Positions 47,704 to 59,427 are shown, numbered from the stretch's first letter. The stretch is 64,000 nucleotides of DNA from Microvirga aerophila (GCF_003332305.1 NZ_QOIO01000012.1:1-64000), one strand, 5' to 3'. Notes: generated from the sequence alone by a model not told the origin. A program made the numbers and translations.

Positions 47704-49194
47704 TCATCGCGCAACCTCCCAGGTCGTGGTGCCGTCCTTGTTGTCCTTCACGAGGACGTTGAGCTTGGCGAGTTCGTCGCGAATACGGTCTGACTCGGGC
47801 CAGTTCTTCGAGGCGCGTGCCTCCTTGCGGGCGACGATCAGGTTCTCGACCACCGAGGGGTCCACGCTCAGAGAGGCTCTCTTGCGAGCCGCCCAGGCTT
47901 CGGCGCCCTCGGTCAGGAAGCCGAGGGCCCTCAGGTTCGCGCCCAGTTCCTCGTGCGCGCCCTGCCCGTCGAGGGCATGCAGCTCCGCCAGCATCTTCGG
48001 CGTGTTGAGATCGTCCGCCAGAGCCTCGACAATCTGACCCGAGAGGCCGGTAGACGTGCCGTTTCCGGCCAGCTCGTACCAGCGATCCAGGGTCTTCTCG
48101 CTCTCCTCCAGCCCTTTCACCGTCCAGTCGATGGGCTGCCGGTAATGGGTGCGGAGCATGGCAAGCCGCAGGACCTCGCCGGACCAGGAGCGTCCGCCGA
48201 ACCTGTCGGATTCCAGTAGCTCGCGGATGGTGAAGAAGTTGCCGAGCGACTTCGACATCTTCTCGCTTTCCACCTGCAGGAAGCCGTTATGCATCCAGAC
48301 ATTGGCCATGCGCGCCATGTCGAACGCGCAGCAGGACTGGGCGATCTCGTTCTCGTGGTGCGGGAACACGAGGTCGATGCCGCCGCCGTGGATGTCGAAG
48401 ACCGCGCGATCCTTTGGATCGTCGCAGGAAAGCCTGGTCTCGAAGGCCTTGACCAGGTGCTTCCAGGCCATGGCGGAGCACTCGATGTGCCAGCCGGGAC
48501 GTCCGGGGGTGGCGATGCCGGCGGGGGAATCCCAAGCCGGGTCCTGCGGACCCGAGGGCTTCCACAGCACGAAGTCCATGGGGTCGCGCTTGTAGGGGGC
48601 CACATCCACGCGGGCTCCGGACAGGAGTTCGTCGAGGGAACGTTTGGAGAAGGCTCCATATTGCGGCACGCCCTGGAGCTTCTGCATCCCCGCGACGCTG
48701 AACAGCACGTGCTCCTCGGCCACATAGGCCGCGCCGCGCTCGATCAGCCGCTCGATAATCATGCGCATCTCGGCGATGTGTTCGGTCGCACGGGGCTCGA
48801 CGAAGCGCGGAGGCTGGCCTTGCTCGTTCACGTCCTCGGGCATCAGCACGCCGAGCGCCCGGATGTCCGCGTGGAACTGCTCCTCGGTCTTGCCGGTCAC
48901 CGCGCGGATAGCCTCGTTGTGGGAAAGATCCGGGTAATCGCGGGCCGCACGGGCGTTAATCTTGTCGTCGACATCCGTGATGTTTCGCACATACGTTACG
49001 GCCCCGCTGCCGTACACATGACGCAGCAAACGGAACAGAAGATCGAAGACGATGATCGGTCGGGCATTCCCGATGTGAGCGTAGTCGTAGACGGTCGGCC
49101 CGCAGACGTAGAGGCGCACGTTCTCCTCGTCGATCGGGACGAAACCATCCTTCGATCGAGTGAGCGTGTTGTAGAGCCTTAAACTGGCCGCCAT
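47704..49194 (-). CDS. cysS: cysteinyl-tRNA synthetase
   Basis: 496 residues. HIGN at 40-43 ([11 protein letters not shown]) with the zinc Cys at 31, WHIECSAMA near 235, [14 protein letters not shown] near 270 and KMSKS at 312-316 are all intact. The length is slightly above the typical 460-ish because of an insertion near 195-235. It charges tRNA-Cys. AAGGGA precedes the ATG. It lies upstream of GNAT-cimA on the same strand. Confidence 0.97.
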   Translation of the reverse strand: MAASLRLYNTLTRSKDGFVPIDEENVRLYVCGPTVYDYAHIGNARPIIVFDLLFRLLRHVYGSGAVTYVRNITDVDDKINARAARDYPDLSHNEAIRAVTGKTEEQFHADIRALGVLMPEDVNEQGQPPRFVEPRATEHIAEMRMIIERLIERGAAYVAEEHVLFSVAGMQKLQGVPQYGAFSKRSLDELLSGARVDVAPYKRDPMDFVLWKPSGPQDPAWDSPAGIATPGRPGWHIECSAMAWKHLVKAFETRLSCDDPKDRAVFDIHGGGIDLVFPHHENEIAQSCCAFDMARMANVWMHNGFLQVESEKMSKSLGNFFTIRELLESDRFGGRSWSGEVLRLAMLRTHYRQPIDWTVKGLEESEKTLDRWYELAGNGTSTGLSGQIVEALADDLNTPKMLAELHALDGQGAHEELGANLRALGFLTEGAEAWAARKRASLSVDPSVVENLIVARKEARASKNWPESDRIRDELAKLNVLVKDNKDGTTTWEVAR

Positions 49195-49486
49195 GAAACC
49201 AAGTCCCTTCAGGCCGCAGGCCGGAGGATGGTTTCGATCTTGGAGTGAGAACGAGACGGCTCCAGCCAGCGAAATGCGCTAGCCGCAAATAATCCCGGAA
49301 ATGAGGATCGTTGCCGTGTTCATGCCCAGATCAATGCCCTCTCGGCCCTCCGGCGTCAAGGTTCCACGTCAATCAAGCATGCTTTATTTGCATGAATGCA
49401 TGCAACGCAGTTTTCACACCTACGTTAGAGCTTTATTCATGCCCCTTCGTGATTATGCATCACGAGTAATATTTAGTGAGGTCTAC

Positions 49487-49813
49487 ATGCGCCGTGCATA
49501 TGCCATGCTCGGGTTGGGTACTACTTTGTTCGTAGCAGCCGCGTCCTTAACGCTCCTGTCGGACGGAACCCAGGCCTCATCCACCGAAGCGACCTTCATG
49601 GTCCCTGCGGCCGACGGCTACGGCGTCGCCGAATGCCTCATCTCAAGCCAAGCTTGTGGCCAAGTTGTGGCAGACACCTGGTGCGAAGCGCAAGGATATG
49701 CCCGGGCGGCCTACTTCAAGCAGGTCACTCCGAACGAGATGGCCGGATCGGTGCAGAAGGTCTCCATCGAGTCCAACGAGCTGCTGCCGGTCGCCATCAC
49801 CTGCACGAACTGA
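49487..49813 (+). CDS. small secreted hypothetical protein
   Basis: 108 residues from the ATG at 49487 (GTGAGG upstream; the frame is open further back but unlikely to be used). N-terminal signal sequence (LGLGTTLFVAAASLTLL, then TQA). The mature part has four Cys (AECLISSQAC; TWCEAQG; ITCTN) and ends in a beta strand. A conserved small periplasmic protein type in this group; function unknown. A strong terminator follows. Confidence 0.75.
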   Translation: MRRAYAMLGLGTTLFVAAASLTLLSDGTQASSTEATFMVPAADGYGVAECLISSQACGQVVADTWCEAQGYARAAYFKQVTPNEMAGSVQKVSIESNELLPVAITCTN

Positions 49814-49838
49814 GCACGTTCAAGGTAAAGGAATTCTT

Positions 49839-49868
49839 AAAGGCGGCTCCTCCGGGGGCCGCCTTTTT
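49839..49868 (+). terminator. Rho-independent terminator
   Basis: AAGGCGGC, a short loop with TCCTCCGG, then GCCGCCTTTTT 27 bases after the preceding stop. Strong stem and T-run; it terminates the small secreted protein gene. Confidence 0.88.
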
Positions 49869-49982
49869 CACGTAGCCAGGCCGGTATAAGCGCCGGGGCG
49901 GCGCAGCCCTTGATCCCTCCCCGCAAGGGCGAGAGAAATTCCCACTTCCGACACTCGTCAAGCAGACCCCCCGAACCACCCC

Positions 49983-50489
49983 TTACTTGTTCAGCCACTC
50001 GCCACATTTCGCGGGCGCTTCCGTGCCCCAGGGCATGAGAGGAACGCTGGAGGTGGAGTTTTTAGGAGAACCCTCGATGGGCCGGTCCGAATAGACCATG
50101 TAGACCAGGGTGTTGCGCTTGGCGTCGCAGCCCCGGACGATCTGCATCTTCTTGAAGATCAGGGACCGGCGCTCACTGAAGGCCACGTCGCCCTGCCCGA
50201 ACCGCTCCTTGAAGCGCACCGGGCCGATCTGGCGGCAGGACAGGGAAATGTCCGAGACCTCCTCGGCCACCCCGAAAGTGCCGGCGATGCCGCCCCGCTC
50301 CGGGGTCGTATAATGGCAGGCCACCCCTTCCACGAGCGGATCGTCAACCCCGTAGACCGCGAGCTTGTCGTCGGGAGTCAGCGCCCGCCAGACCGTGGAC
50401 TTCTTGAAGATCAGGTCCGGGTCCTGGGCCGCGGCGCCCGTGACGGCGCCCATCGCGAGGACCAGGGCCAGAGCGATTCGCTTCAACAT
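49983..50489 (-). CDS. creA: CreA family protein
   Basis: 168 residues with a signal peptide (MLKRIALALVLAMGAVTGAAA, cleavage before QDPD). The CreA-type body reads KLAVYGVDDPLVEGVACHYT, FGVAEEVSDISLSCRQIGP and RSLIFKKMQIVRGCDAKRNT, then LVYMVYSDRPIEGSPKNSTS. Periplasmic; the biochemical role of CreA is not settled. Confidence 0.92.
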   Translation of the reverse strand: MLKRIALALVLAMGAVTGAAAQDPDLIFKKSTVWRALTPDDKLAVYGVDDPLVEGVACHYTTPERGGIAGTFGVAEEVSDISLSCRQIGPVRFKERFGQGDVAFSERRSLIFKKMQIVRGCDAKRNTLVYMVYSDRPIEGSPKNSTSSVPLMPWGTEAPAKCGEWLNK

Positions 50490-50551
50490 CGAATAAAACC
50501 TCCCGCTGTTAAGCTGTTATGTGGGGAGGCCCGTGGGGTTTGGCGAGGGCA

Positions 50552-50935
50552 CTACCCAGCGTGATGGCTGCAGACGCAGATCTTGTTGCCGTCGAGATCG
50601 CGAAAATAGGCCCCATAGTAGTTGCGATGGTATTGGGGCCGCAGGGCCGGTGCACCCTCGTCCATGGCGCCCTGCTCCATGGCGGCCGCATAACAGGCTT
50701 CCACCTGAGCCCGCCGCTGGGCGAGTAGAGCCACCATGGAGCCGTTGCCGACCGAGGGATCGCCGCCATCGAAGGGCCGGACGACCAGGAATTGGGGCCG
50801 TCCTCCCGGCAGGCCATATCCCACCATTCCGTCGCCGGAGAAGCGCACCTCCAGGCCGAGCGGGGCCAGGACCGCATCGTAGAACACCGTCGCCCGCAGG
50901 AGGTCATTTGCCCCGATGGTCGTATGAGAGTACAT
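50552..50935 (-). CDS. VOC/glyoxalase-superfamily protein
   Basis: About 127 residues from the ATG at 50935 (MYSHTTIGANDLLRATVFYD). The single beta-alpha-beta-beta-beta pattern typical of VOC domains ends NYYGAYFRDLDGNKICVCSH (His/Glu metal positions partly kept). The substrate cannot be told from sequence. Convergent with nothing; upstream of a divergent DUF2865 gene. Confidence 0.88.
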   Translation of the reverse strand: MYSHTTIGANDLLRATVFYDAVLAPLGLEVRFSGDGMVGYGLPGGRPQFLVVRPFDGGDPSVGNGSMVALLAQRRAQVEACYAAAMEQGAMDEGAPALRPQYHRNYYGAYFRDLDGNKICVCSHHAG

Positions 50936-51091
50936 GGTGGCCCCGTGGGTGTCTTGTCGCATTCAGAAGGCTAGTGGGGTTTCCTTCGGATCGGCAAGGC
51001 GGTCATCACATTAGGGCCAACTTCAGGACGTAGTGACCACGGACTCGAGGCCGATCACGCCCTGGACAATCCGGTTTTTGCGACGAGCTTT

Positions 51092-52222
51092 ATGACAAAG
51101 ACATCCTTCTTCCGCTCCCTGATCGCCGCGACGGCCTTCCTGGCCGCCGGCCAAGCAGCCCTCGCCCAATCCCCGGAATGCCAGCGTTTCCGCGCGGAGC
51201 TCGCCTCGCTCGATCGCGGCGGCGGAAGCCCTCAGGCCGCCGCCATGCAGGCCCAGCGCAACGAGCTCAACCGGCTCCTGCGCTATTACCGCTCCATCGG
51301 CTGCGAGCGTGGCCCCCTGGGCTTCCTGTCGGGACCGGCGCCGGCGGAGTGCGGCTCCATATCGGGGCAGATCAGGCAGCTTGAGGCTGGCTATTCGCGC
51401 CTTGCGGCCGAGGCCTCGCAATCCGGGGATGTGGAGTTCCGTCGCCGGCAGCTCCAGGCCGCCGTGCAGCAGACCTGCAGCACGGACGCCCCCCGCGGCT
51501 TCTTCGAGTCCCTCTTCGGCCCGCCCCGCGGCGCGCAGCCGCAGGTGCAGCCTCAGGAGATCATGCCTGAGGGCCAGCCGATCATCGCCGACGATCAACC
51601 CACCGGCGGGCGCAGGCTCGTCTGCGTGAAGACCTGCGACGGTTCGTACTTCCCCTTGAGCAACGCGCCGGGCGGCCGCGAGAGCGCCGACGAGATGTGC
51701 CAAGCGCTTTGCCCAGGCACCGAGACCATCGCGTTCGGCTCCCCCGGCGGTGACAACGGCCTCAACAATGCAGTCTCGGTCACCGGCAGCAAGGCCTATA
51801 CGTCGCTGGCGAACGCCTTCAAGTTCCGCAAGACCTTCGACGAAAGCTGCGCCTGCAAGAAGGACAACGAGAGCTGGTCCACCATCCTGCGCAAGGCCGA
51901 GGGCATGCTGGAACAGCGCAAGGGCGATGTGATCGTGACGGCCGAGAAGGCCGAGGAGATGTCCCGCCCGAAGGTCGTTCAGGCCCGCAAGGCCGCCGAG
52001 AAGAAGGCCAACGAAGAGGAGAAGGCCGCGGCCGAGATCGCCGCCTCCGCCCCGACCGCTAGCAAGGAATCGGCTGGCATCGGCCCGCAGGCCATCGAGA
52101 ACACGACCGTCGTGTCCCAGGGAGAAGGCGCGAAGAAAGAGGTCGTGACGGGCGACGGCACCAAGCGGACGATCCGGGTCGTCGCCCCTGACCTCATCCC
52201 TGTGCCGAACGCCAAGAACTGA
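51092..52222 (+). CDS. DUF2865-domain secreted protein
   Basis: 376 residues with a signal peptide (FFRSLIAATAFLAAGQAALA, then QSPE). The body has a helical N-terminal half (RFRAELASLDRGGGS) and the DUF2865 core: LVCVKTCDGSYFPLSN, CQALCPGTETIAFGSPG, ACKKDNESW. A long charged, Ala/Glu-rich helical stretch lies near 285-320. Unknown function, probably envelope-associated; restricted mainly to Hyphomicrobiales. Confidence 0.9.
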   Translation: MTKTSFFRSLIAATAFLAAGQAALAQSPECQRFRAELASLDRGGGSPQAAAMQAQRNELNRLLRYYRSIGCERGPLGFLSGPAPAECGSISGQIRQLEAGYSRLAAEASQSGDVEFRRRQLQAAVQQTCSTDAPRGFFESLFGPPRGAQPQVQPQEIMPEGQPIIADDQPTGGRRLVCVKTCDGSYFPLSNAPGGRESADEMCQALCPGTETIAFGSPGGDNGLNNAVSVTGSKAYTSLANAFKFRKTFDESCACKKDNESWSTILRKAEGMLEQRKGDVIVTAEKAEEMSRPKVVQARKAAEKKANEEEKAAAEIAASAPTASKESAGIGPQAIENTTVVSQGEGAKKEVVTGDGTKRTIRVVAPDLIPVPNAKN

Positions 52223-52261
52223 TCGGCGTCTAGCAAATTAGGGCGGAGTTTCAGCCTGAGG

Positions 52262-52284
52262 CGGGCCTGTGCTATCAGGCCCGC
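52262..52284 (+). promoter_or_regulatory. perfect hairpin abutting the ABC ATPase start codon
   Basis: CGGGCCTG and CAGGCCCG flank the loop TGCTAT as a perfect stem that ends directly at the ATG at 52285. It covers the region where a ribosome-binding site should be. Either it is the terminator of the DUF2865 gene, with translation starting at the internal ATG at 52309, or it limits initiation. Confidence 0.5.
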
Positions 52285-53252
<968 letters not shown>

Positions 53253-53256
<4 letters not shown>

Positions 53257-54014
53257 ACATCCATGCCATCAAGGCCATCTACATCTTCGAGATGGCGCGT
53301 ACCTGGCGCACGCTGATGCAGAGCATCGCCTCGCCGGTTCTGTCGACCTCGCTGTATTTTATCGTGTTCGGATCGGCCATCGGCTCTCGCATGGCCAATG
53401 TGGACGGGGTCAGCTACGGGGCCTTCATCGTGCCGGGCCTGATCATGCTGTCCATCCTGACCGAGAGCATCTCCAACGCGTCCTTCGGCATCTACATGCC
53501 GAAATTCACCGGCACCATCTACGAGCTTCTATCGGCGCCGATTTCCGCTATCGAGACCGTCATCGGCTATGTGGGGGCGGCCGCCACCAAATCGGTCATC
53601 GTCGGCACGATCATTCTGGTGACCGCCCGGCTGTTCGTGGATTTCACCATCCTTCACCCCTTCTGGATGGTGGCATTCCTGGTTATGACCAGCGTCACCT
53701 TCAGCTTGTTCGGCTTCATCATCGGGATCTGGGCCGACAGCTTCCAGAAGCTTCAGGTCGTGCCGCTGATGATCGTGACGCCGCTCGCCTTCCTGGGCGG
53801 CAGCTTCTACTCCATCAACATGCTTCCGCCGTTCTGGCAGACCATCGCCCTGTTCAACCCGGTCGTGTATCTGGTGAGCGGCTTCCGCTGGAGTTTCTAC
53901 GGGGTGTCCGACGTGGGCGTCGGCATCAGCCTCGGCATGACGCTCGCCTTCATGCTGGCATGTCTTGCGGCCGTATGGTGGATCTTCCGGACGGGCTACA
54001 AGATCAAGGCGTGA
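53253..54014 (+). CDS. ABC-2 type transporter permease
   Basis: 253 residues, six TM segments (for example [64 protein letters not shown]). YadH-like family; [16 protein letters not shown] is the conserved late motif. It starts at a GTG overlapping the ATPase stop. Substrate unknown. Confidence 0.93.
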
Positions 54015-54050
54015 CGACCGCAATAGATTTCTTTGCGGCGCATCTGCCTC

Positions 54051-54221
54051 GATCCCTCCCCCTTGCGGGGAGGGATCGAGGGTGGGGGTCGCAAAGTCGG
54101 AGCTCCTTGCCCGTTCGTCGAGATGCGACGCGGTTACAGCCTCCACCTCAACGTCTGTCACCCAGTCGTTCCACCCCCACCCGGCCGCTGAAGAGGCCAC
54201 CCTCCCCGCAAGGGGGAGGGA
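54051..54221. repeat. large imperfect inverted repeat, intergenic
   Basis: TCCCTCCCCCTTGCGGGGAG with GAGGGTGGGGG at 54053-54088, and its approximate complement CCACCCCCACCC plus CCACCCTCCCCGCAAGGGGG at 54171-54221. Elements with CTCCCCGCAAGGGGGAG are common between genes in Methylobacteriaceae. It separates the exporter from the convergent gltX and could act as a two-way terminator. Confidence 0.7.
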
Positions 54222-54251
54222 ACAAGCCAGCGCTTCAATCAACGAACCCGC

Positions 54252-55592
54252 TCACGCCGCCTGCCCGGCAAGCCTTGCCCTGGCGCGCTCGGGGCCGATC
54301 AGCGGCAGGAGCGCTGCAAGCTCAGGGCCGTGATCAAGACCGGTCAGGGCAAGCCTCAGGGGCAGGAACAGGGCCTTGCCTTTGAGGCCGGTGGCCTGCT
54401 TCACGGCCTCCGTCCAGGCTTTCCAGGTTGCAGCATCCCAGGGCGCGGGAGGAAGAGCCTGTATGGCGGTGTCGATGAAAGCCCGATCTTCGATAACCGG
54501 CGTCACGGGACCGTTCACCACCTGCGCCCACTGGGCCGCGTCCACCACCTTGGTCAGGTTGCCGCGAACCGCCGCCCAGAAAGCTTCGCCCGCGTCGGCT
54601 CCCAGCGCCGCCAGCCGTTCGCGAACGGCCTCATAGGGCATCTCGTGGATGAGCCGGGCGTTGAGCTGCTCCAGCTCATGCTCGTCGAACTTGGCGGGCG
54701 CGCGGGAAATGTGATCGAAATCGATCAGGCGGGCGAGCTCGTCGAGATCGGCGATCGGCCGCACCGACTCGGCCGAGCCGACGAGGACCGCGAGCGACGC
54801 CACCGCCTGCGGCTCCAACCCGGCCTCGCGCAGGCTCTTCAGGGACAGGTGACCGAGGCGCTTGGACAGCCCCTCCCCGCTAGCGGTCGTCAGCAGGTTG
54901 ATATGGGCGAAGAACGGGACCTGAGCCCCAAGGGCCTCGAAAATCTGGATCTGCACCGCCGTGTTGGTGACGTGATCCTCGCCCCGGATCACATGGCTGA
55001 TGTTGAGGTCGATGTCGTCCACGATGGACGGCAGCGTATAGAGATAGGTGCCGTCCTCGCGCACCAGAACCGGATCGGACAGCGAGGCGCAATCCACATG
55101 GCAGGGGCCGCGCACGAGGTCGTGCCAGACCACGTTGCGGTGATCGAGCCTGAAGCGCCAATGGGGTTTGCGGCCCTCGGCCTCCAGCTTTTCCCGGTCC
55201 TCCGGCGAAAGCTTCAAGGAGGCCCGGTCATAGATCGGCGGCAGGCCACGCGCGAGTTGCCGCTTGCGGCGGAACTCCAGTTCTTCGGGCGTCTCATAGC
55301 AGGCGTAGAGCCGGCCCGAAATGCGCAGCCGCTCGGCGGCATCGTCATAGAGAGCAAAGCGTTCGGACTGGCGCACCACGAGGTTCGGCGCAATGCCGAG
55401 CCAGGCCAGATCCTCTTCCGTCGCATCCGCGTATTCGCGTTTCGAGCGCCCCAGATCGGTGTCGTCGAAGCGGAGCACGAACACGCCCCCCTCGCGCCGG
55501 GCGAAGAGCGCGTTCATCAGGGCCTGGCGGGCATTGCCGATATGGATGAGCCCGGTCGGGGACGGAGCGAAGCGGACGATTGGCTTTGACAT
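54252..55592 (-). CDS. gltX: glutamyl-tRNA synthetase
   Basis: 446 residues from the ATG at 55592 ([20 protein letters not shown]); HIGN at 17-20, [31 protein letters not shown]. The KMSKS-type loop is [10 protein letters not shown]. Alphaproteobacteria often carry two GltX-type enzymes; the short SKRLGH loop and the length fit the smaller, GluRS2-like type. It attaches glutamate to tRNA-Glu (and possibly tRNA-Gln before amidation). Confidence 0.94.
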   Translation of the reverse strand: MSKPIVRFAPSPTGLIHIGNARQALMNALFARREGGVFVLRFDDTDLGRSKREYADATEEDLAWLGIAPNLVVRQSERFALYDDAAERLRISGRLYACYETPEELEFRRKRQLARGLPPIYDRASLKLSPEDREKLEAEGRKPHWRFRLDHRNVVWHDLVRGPCHVDCASLSDPVLVREDGTYLYTLPSIVDDIDLNISHVIRGEDHVTNTAVQIQIFEALGAQVPFFAHINLLTTASGEGLSKRLGHLSLKSLREAGLEPQAVASLAVLVGSAESVRPIADLDELARLIDFDHISRAPAKFDEHELEQLNARLIHEMPYEAVRERLAALGADAGEAFWAAVRGNLTKVVDAAQWAQVVNGPVTPVIEDRAFIDTAIQALPPAPWDAATWKAWTEAVKQATGLKGKALFLPLRLALTGLDHGPELAALLPLIGPERARARLAGQAA

Positions 55593-55678
55593 AGCAAACC
55601 CTATGGCGAACGGAGCCGGGCGGCGCAAGGGGGAGACCGTTTCTGCGAAGGAGTGATCGAGTGGATCCGCCTCCTGCC

Positions 55679-55757
55679 GTCATCGCGGAACTTGTTCCGG
55701 AGACCTGAGCCTTTAGCCACTTGAGACGTGGCTGGCCGGGACAGGCCCGGCCATGAC
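55679..55757. repeat. dispersed intergenic palindrome
   Basis: GTCATCGCGGAACTTGTTCC and GGCCGGGACAGGCCCGGCCA plus TGAC form the two arms, like the copy at 47597-47685. It lies between gltX and nadE. Confidence 0.65.
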
Positions 55758-55785
55758 GTTACTGATAAGGAACGCCGAAAATTCG

Positions 55786-57519
55786 TTAAACGTCCATCGA
55801 GCTCATGCGCGGCTGGCCGGTGGCCCGTTGCAGGGCCTCGTCGTTCTTGTGGGCCACCATGCCCTGGTCGCGGAAGCGGTTGACGATGGGATAGCGGCGG
55901 TCGCGGCCGAAGTTCTTGCGGGTCACCTTGACCCCGGGGGCAGCTTGGCGGCGCTTGTATTCGGCAAGATACAGCAGCCGCTCCACCTTCTTGACCGTCT
56001 CCAGGTCATAGCCCTTCTCGACGATCTCGCAGACGCGCAGTTCCTCTTCCACGAGGCCCCGCAGGATCTCGTCGAGCACCTCGTAGGGCGGCAGGGAATC
56101 CTGATCCTTCTGGCCTTCGCGCAACTCGGCGGTGGGCGCCTTGGTGATGATGTTCTCCGGAATCACGATCCCATCGGGCCCGAGCGCGCCTTTCGGCTTC
56201 CACTCATTTCGCAGGGCCGACAGGCGGTAGACCTCCATCTTGTAGAGGTCCTTGATCGGGTTGAAGCCGCCGTTCATGTCGCCGTAGATGGTGGCGTAGC
56301 CTACTGACATCTCGGACTTGTTCCCGGTCGTCACCACCATGGAGCCGAACTTGTTGGAGATCGCCATGAGGATCGTGCCGCGGGCGCGGCTCTGGAGGTT
56401 TTCCTCCGTGATGTCCGGCTTCTTGCCCGCGAAGAGCGGCTGGAGCAGGGCTTCGAATCCTTCCACCGCCGGGGCAATCGGCAGAGTGTCGTAGCGGACG
56501 CCGAGCGCCTTTGCGCATTCCTCCGCGTCCTTGAAGGATTCGCCCGAGGTGTAGCGGTAGGGCAGCATCACGCAATGGACCCGGTCCGCCCCGAGGGCAT
56601 CCACCGCAAGCGCCGCGCAGATGGCCGAGTCGATGCCGCCGGACAGCCCCAGGACCACGCCCGGGAAACGGTTCTTTTCCACATAGTCCCGAAGACCCAG
56701 GACGCAGGCGGCGTAATCCGCCTTCTCCCCCTCCTCCACGGTCACGATGGGAGCCTCGACGCAGGCCCAGCCGAGGTCCGACTTTTCCCAGACCGAGAGC
56801 GCAATGCTCTCCTCGAAGGCGGGAAGCTGACAGGCGAGCGAGCAATCGGCGTTGAGCACGAAGGACGCGCCGTCGAAGACCAGTTCGTCCTGGCCGCCGA
56901 TCTCGTTGAGATAGACCAGCGGCAGGCCGCTCTCCGTCACCCGCGCGGCCGCGATGTTGAACCGCTCCTCGGTCTTGCCGCGCCAATAGGGCGAGCCGTT
57001 GGGGACCAGCAGCATTTCGGAGCCGGTCTCGGCCAGACACTCGATGACGTCCTCGCTCCAGATGTCCTCGCAGATCGGAAGTCCGAGCCGGATGCCGCGG
57101 AAATTCACCGGCCCCGGCAGCGGGCCCGGCTCGAAGATGCGCTTCTCGTCAAAGACGCCGTAATTGGGCAGATCGACCTTGTAGCGCACCGAGATCGTGC
57201 CGCCGTCGAGGAGCGCATAGGCGTTGTAGAGGGCGTCCCCCTCCCGCCAGGGCAAGCCGATCAGCATAGCGGGTCCGCCATCGGCCGTTTCGCGGGCAAG
57301 GCGCTCGCAGGCCGCACGGCATACATCCTGGAAGGCGGGCTTGAGCACCAGATCCTCGGTCGGATAGCCGGCGAGGAAAAGTTCGGTGAACATCACGATG
57401 TCGGCCCCGAGCCTGGCTGCCTCCGCGCGCGCGGCGCGGGCCTTCTGCTCGTTGCCGGCCACATCGCCGACGATGGGGTTGAGCTGAGCGAGTGCGATCT
57501 TGAGCGTGTTCTGGGCCAT
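55786..57519 (-). CDS. nadE: NAD+ synthase (glutamine-hydrolysing)
   Basis: 577 residues from the ATG at 57519 (MAQNTLKIALAQLNPIVGD). N-terminal nitrilase-like glutaminase with the Glu-Lys-Cys triad: TELFLAGYPTEDL (Glu), VDLPNYGVFDEKR (Lys), GLPICEDIW (Cys). C-terminal synthetase with the P-loop LGLSGGIDSAICAALA and NKSEMSVGY. It converts deamido-NAD+ to NAD+ using glutamine. Two-domain length is normal. Confidence 0.97.
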   Translation of the reverse strand: MAQNTLKIALAQLNPIVGDVAGNEQKARAARAEAARLGADIVMFTELFLAGYPTEDLVLKPAFQDVCRAACERLARETADGGPAMLIGLPWREGDALYNAYALLDGGTISVRYKVDLPNYGVFDEKRIFEPGPLPGPVNFRGIRLGLPICEDIWSEDVIECLAETGSEMLLVPNGSPYWRGKTEERFNIAAARVTESGLPLVYLNEIGGQDELVFDGASFVLNADCSLACQLPAFEESIALSVWEKSDLGWACVEAPIVTVEEGEKADYAACVLGLRDYVEKNRFPGVVLGLSGGIDSAICAALAVDALGADRVHCVMLPYRYTSGESFKDAEECAKALGVRYDTLPIAPAVEGFEALLQPLFAGKKPDITEENLQSRARGTILMAISNKFGSMVVTTGNKSEMSVGYATIYGDMNGGFNPIKDLYKMEVYRLSALRNEWKPKGALGPDGIVIPENIITKAPTAELREGQKDQDSLPPYEVLDEILRGLVEEELRVCEIVEKGYDLETVKKVERLLYLAEYKRRQAAPGVKVTRKNFGRDRRYPIVNRFRDQGMVAHKNDEALQRATGQPRMSSMDV

Positions 57520-57758
57520 GGCAAGCGATCTAGTGCGGCATCCGGACTGAGCAATGCATCGCACAAGCTTTACCGGCGCGCCAGCCATGTCGGGCGGACG
57601 CTCTCGATCCGCCAAGGAGCTCCGTCGAACTCGGCCGAACCAGGTACGTGATCGACCCATCAATGTGCATTCGGAGCCTTTGCATAAAGCTCAAGCTTCC
57701 GAGGAACCCGATACAGTCTAGTTCGTTGTTCAAACACGAATTCAGACGGGAGATCGCT

Positions 57759-57842
57759 ATGTTAAAAGGTGGCTTGCTTTGGCTCATCGGCATTCCTCTG
57801 CCGATCATCCTTATTCTGTTCTTCCTCGGCTATCTGAGCTGA
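57759..57842 (+). CDS. 27-residue single-span membrane peptide
   Basis: A short gene: MLKGGLLWLIGIPLP, then a hydrophobic run to FFLGYLS. GGGAG lies 8 bases before the ATG, and a perfect terminator starts 22 bases after the stop. One transmembrane helix with Pro-x-Pro kink. Small proteins of this appearance (WLIGIPLPI) recur in Hyphomicrobiales; function unknown. Confidence 0.7.
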   Translation: MLKGGLLWLIGIPLPIILILFFLGYLS

Positions 57843-57864
57843 AGATCCGACTGGACTAAAGCAA

Positions 57865-57888
57865 AAGGGGCGCTCGCGAGCGCCCCTT
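57865..57888. terminator. bidirectional Rho-independent terminator
   Basis: AAGGGGCGCTC with GAGCGCCCCTT, a perfect palindrome with A-run on one side and T-rich sequence on the other. It lies between the 27-residue gene (plus) and the DAHP synthase gene (minus) and can serve both. Confidence 0.9.
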
Positions 57889-57898
57889 CTCTTGTCTC

Positions 57899-59284
57899 TT
57901 ACTCCGCAGCCAGCGGCGTCGGCCGCTCTCGGGCCTGGCGTTCCTTCTTGATCAGCTCCGAGGTGAGGAACGCGATCTCGAGGGCCTGCTCCGCGTTGAG
58001 GCGCGGGTCGCAATAGGTGTGGTAGCGGTCGCTGAGGTCCGCATCGGTCAGGGCGCGGGCGCCGCCGGTGCATTCCGTCACGTTCTTGCCGGTCATCTCC
58101 AGGTGGATGCCGCCCGCGTGCGTCCCTTCCGCCTGATGGACAGCAAAGAAGTCGCGAACCTCGCTCATGATCCGCTCGAACGGTCGGGTCTTGTAGCCGG
58201 AGCCCGCCTTGACGGTGTTGCCGTGCATGGGATCGCAGGACCACACCACCGTGCGGCCCTCCGCCTTCACGGCGCGCACCAGGGCCGGCAGGTTGTCGAA
58301 CACCTTGTCGGCGCCGAAGCGGCAGATCAGCGTGAGGCGGCCGGCCTCGTCTTCGGGGTTGAGCTGTTCGATGAGCCGGAGCAGGCCGTCCGCCGTCATG
58401 GACGGGCCGCACTTGAGGCCGATCGGGTTCTTGATGCCGCGCATGTATTCCACATGGGCATGATCGGGCTGGCGGGTGCGGTCGCCGATCCAGAGCATGT
58501 GGCCGGAGGTGGCGTACCAGTCGCCGGTGGTGGAATCGACGCGGGTCATGGACTGCTCGTAGCCGAGCAGCAGGGCCTCGTGGCTGGTGTAGAAATCCGT
58601 CGAGCGCATTTCGGGATGCGTCTCCGGATCGATGCCGATCGCCCGCATGAACTCGATGCTCTCGGTGATGCGCTCGGCAATCTCGCTGTACCGGGAGGAT
58701 TGCGGCGAATCCTTCACGAAACCCAGCATCCAGCGATGGGCGTTCTCGAGGTTCGCGTAGCCGCCGGTCGCGAAGGCGCGGATCAGGTTCAGCGTCGCGG
58801 CCGACTGGCGATAGGCCTCGACCTGGCGGCGCGGATCGGGAATACGCGCTTCCGGCGTGAAGGCGATGTCGTTGATGATGTCGCCGCGGTAGCTCGGCAG
58901 CTCCACCCCGTCCACCGTCTCGGTGTCGGAGGAGCGCGGCTTGGCGAACTGGCCGGCGGAACGGCCAACCTTCACCACGGGCGAGCCGCCCGCGAAGGTC
59001 AGGACCACGGCCATCTGGAGGAAGAGCCGGAAGAAGTCGCGGATGTTGTCCGCCGAATGCTCGGCGAAGCTCTCGGCGCAGTCCCCGCCCTGGAGCAGGA
59101 AAGCCTCACCGGCCGCGACCTTGGCGAGCGTACGCTTCAGCTTGCGGGCCTCGCCTGCAAAAACCAGCGGCGGAAAGCCGGCGAGCTGCTGCTCGACGTT
59201 TCCAAGCACCTCAAGGTCCGGATAGGCTGGGACCTGCTGGATCGGCTTCGATCTCCAGCTGTCAGGCGTCCACCGCTCAGTCAT
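57899..59284 (-). CDS. aroG: 3-deoxy-7-phosphoheptulonate synthase, class II
   Basis: 461 residues, the plant/Mycobacterium-type (class II) DAHP synthase. [11 protein letters not shown] (metal Cys69), [13 protein letters not shown], the active-site region [16 protein letters not shown] (metal His) and [14 protein letters not shown] (metal Glu). It condenses PEP with erythrose 4-phosphate as the first step to chorismate. No ACT domain is visible, as expected for this class. The symbol varies between annotations. Confidence 0.95.
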   Translation of the reverse strand: MTERWTPDSWRSKPIQQVPAYPDLEVLGNVEQQLAGFPPLVFAGEARKLKRTLAKVAAGEAFLLQGGDCAESFAEHSADNIRDFFRLFLQMAVVLTFAGGSPVVKVGRSAGQFAKPRSSDTETVDGVELPSYRGDIINDIAFTPEARIPDPRRQVEAYRQSAATLNLIRAFATGGYANLENAHRWMLGFVKDSPQSSRYSEIAERITESIEFMRAIGIDPETHPEMRSTDFYTSHEALLLGYEQSMTRVDSTTGDWYATSGHMLWIGDRTRQPDHAHVEYMRGIKNPIGLKCGPSMTADGLLRLIEQLNPEDEAGRLTLICRFGADKVFDNLPALVRAVKAEGRTVVWSCDPMHGNTVKAGSGYKTRPFERIMSEVRDFFAVHQAEGTHAGGIHLEMTGKNVTECTGGARALTDADLSDRYHTYCDPRLNAEQALEIAFLTSELIKKERQARERPTPLAAE

Positions 59285-59427
59285 GACACTTACCCCCGTG
59301 TCTCGTTTCCTCGGTCACCGCAATAAGCGGCACGAAACGGCACCTATACACGACACAAAAGAAAAGGCGAGTGCGGAGAGGGAGGTGCGGCATAAGGGTG
59401 CGACAGACGCCACCCCATGCGGGCGGA

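Noticed and set aside
58019..59326. 435-residue plus-strand ORF opposite the DAHP synthase gene
   Set aside because: Antisense shadow of a clear class II DAHP synthase.
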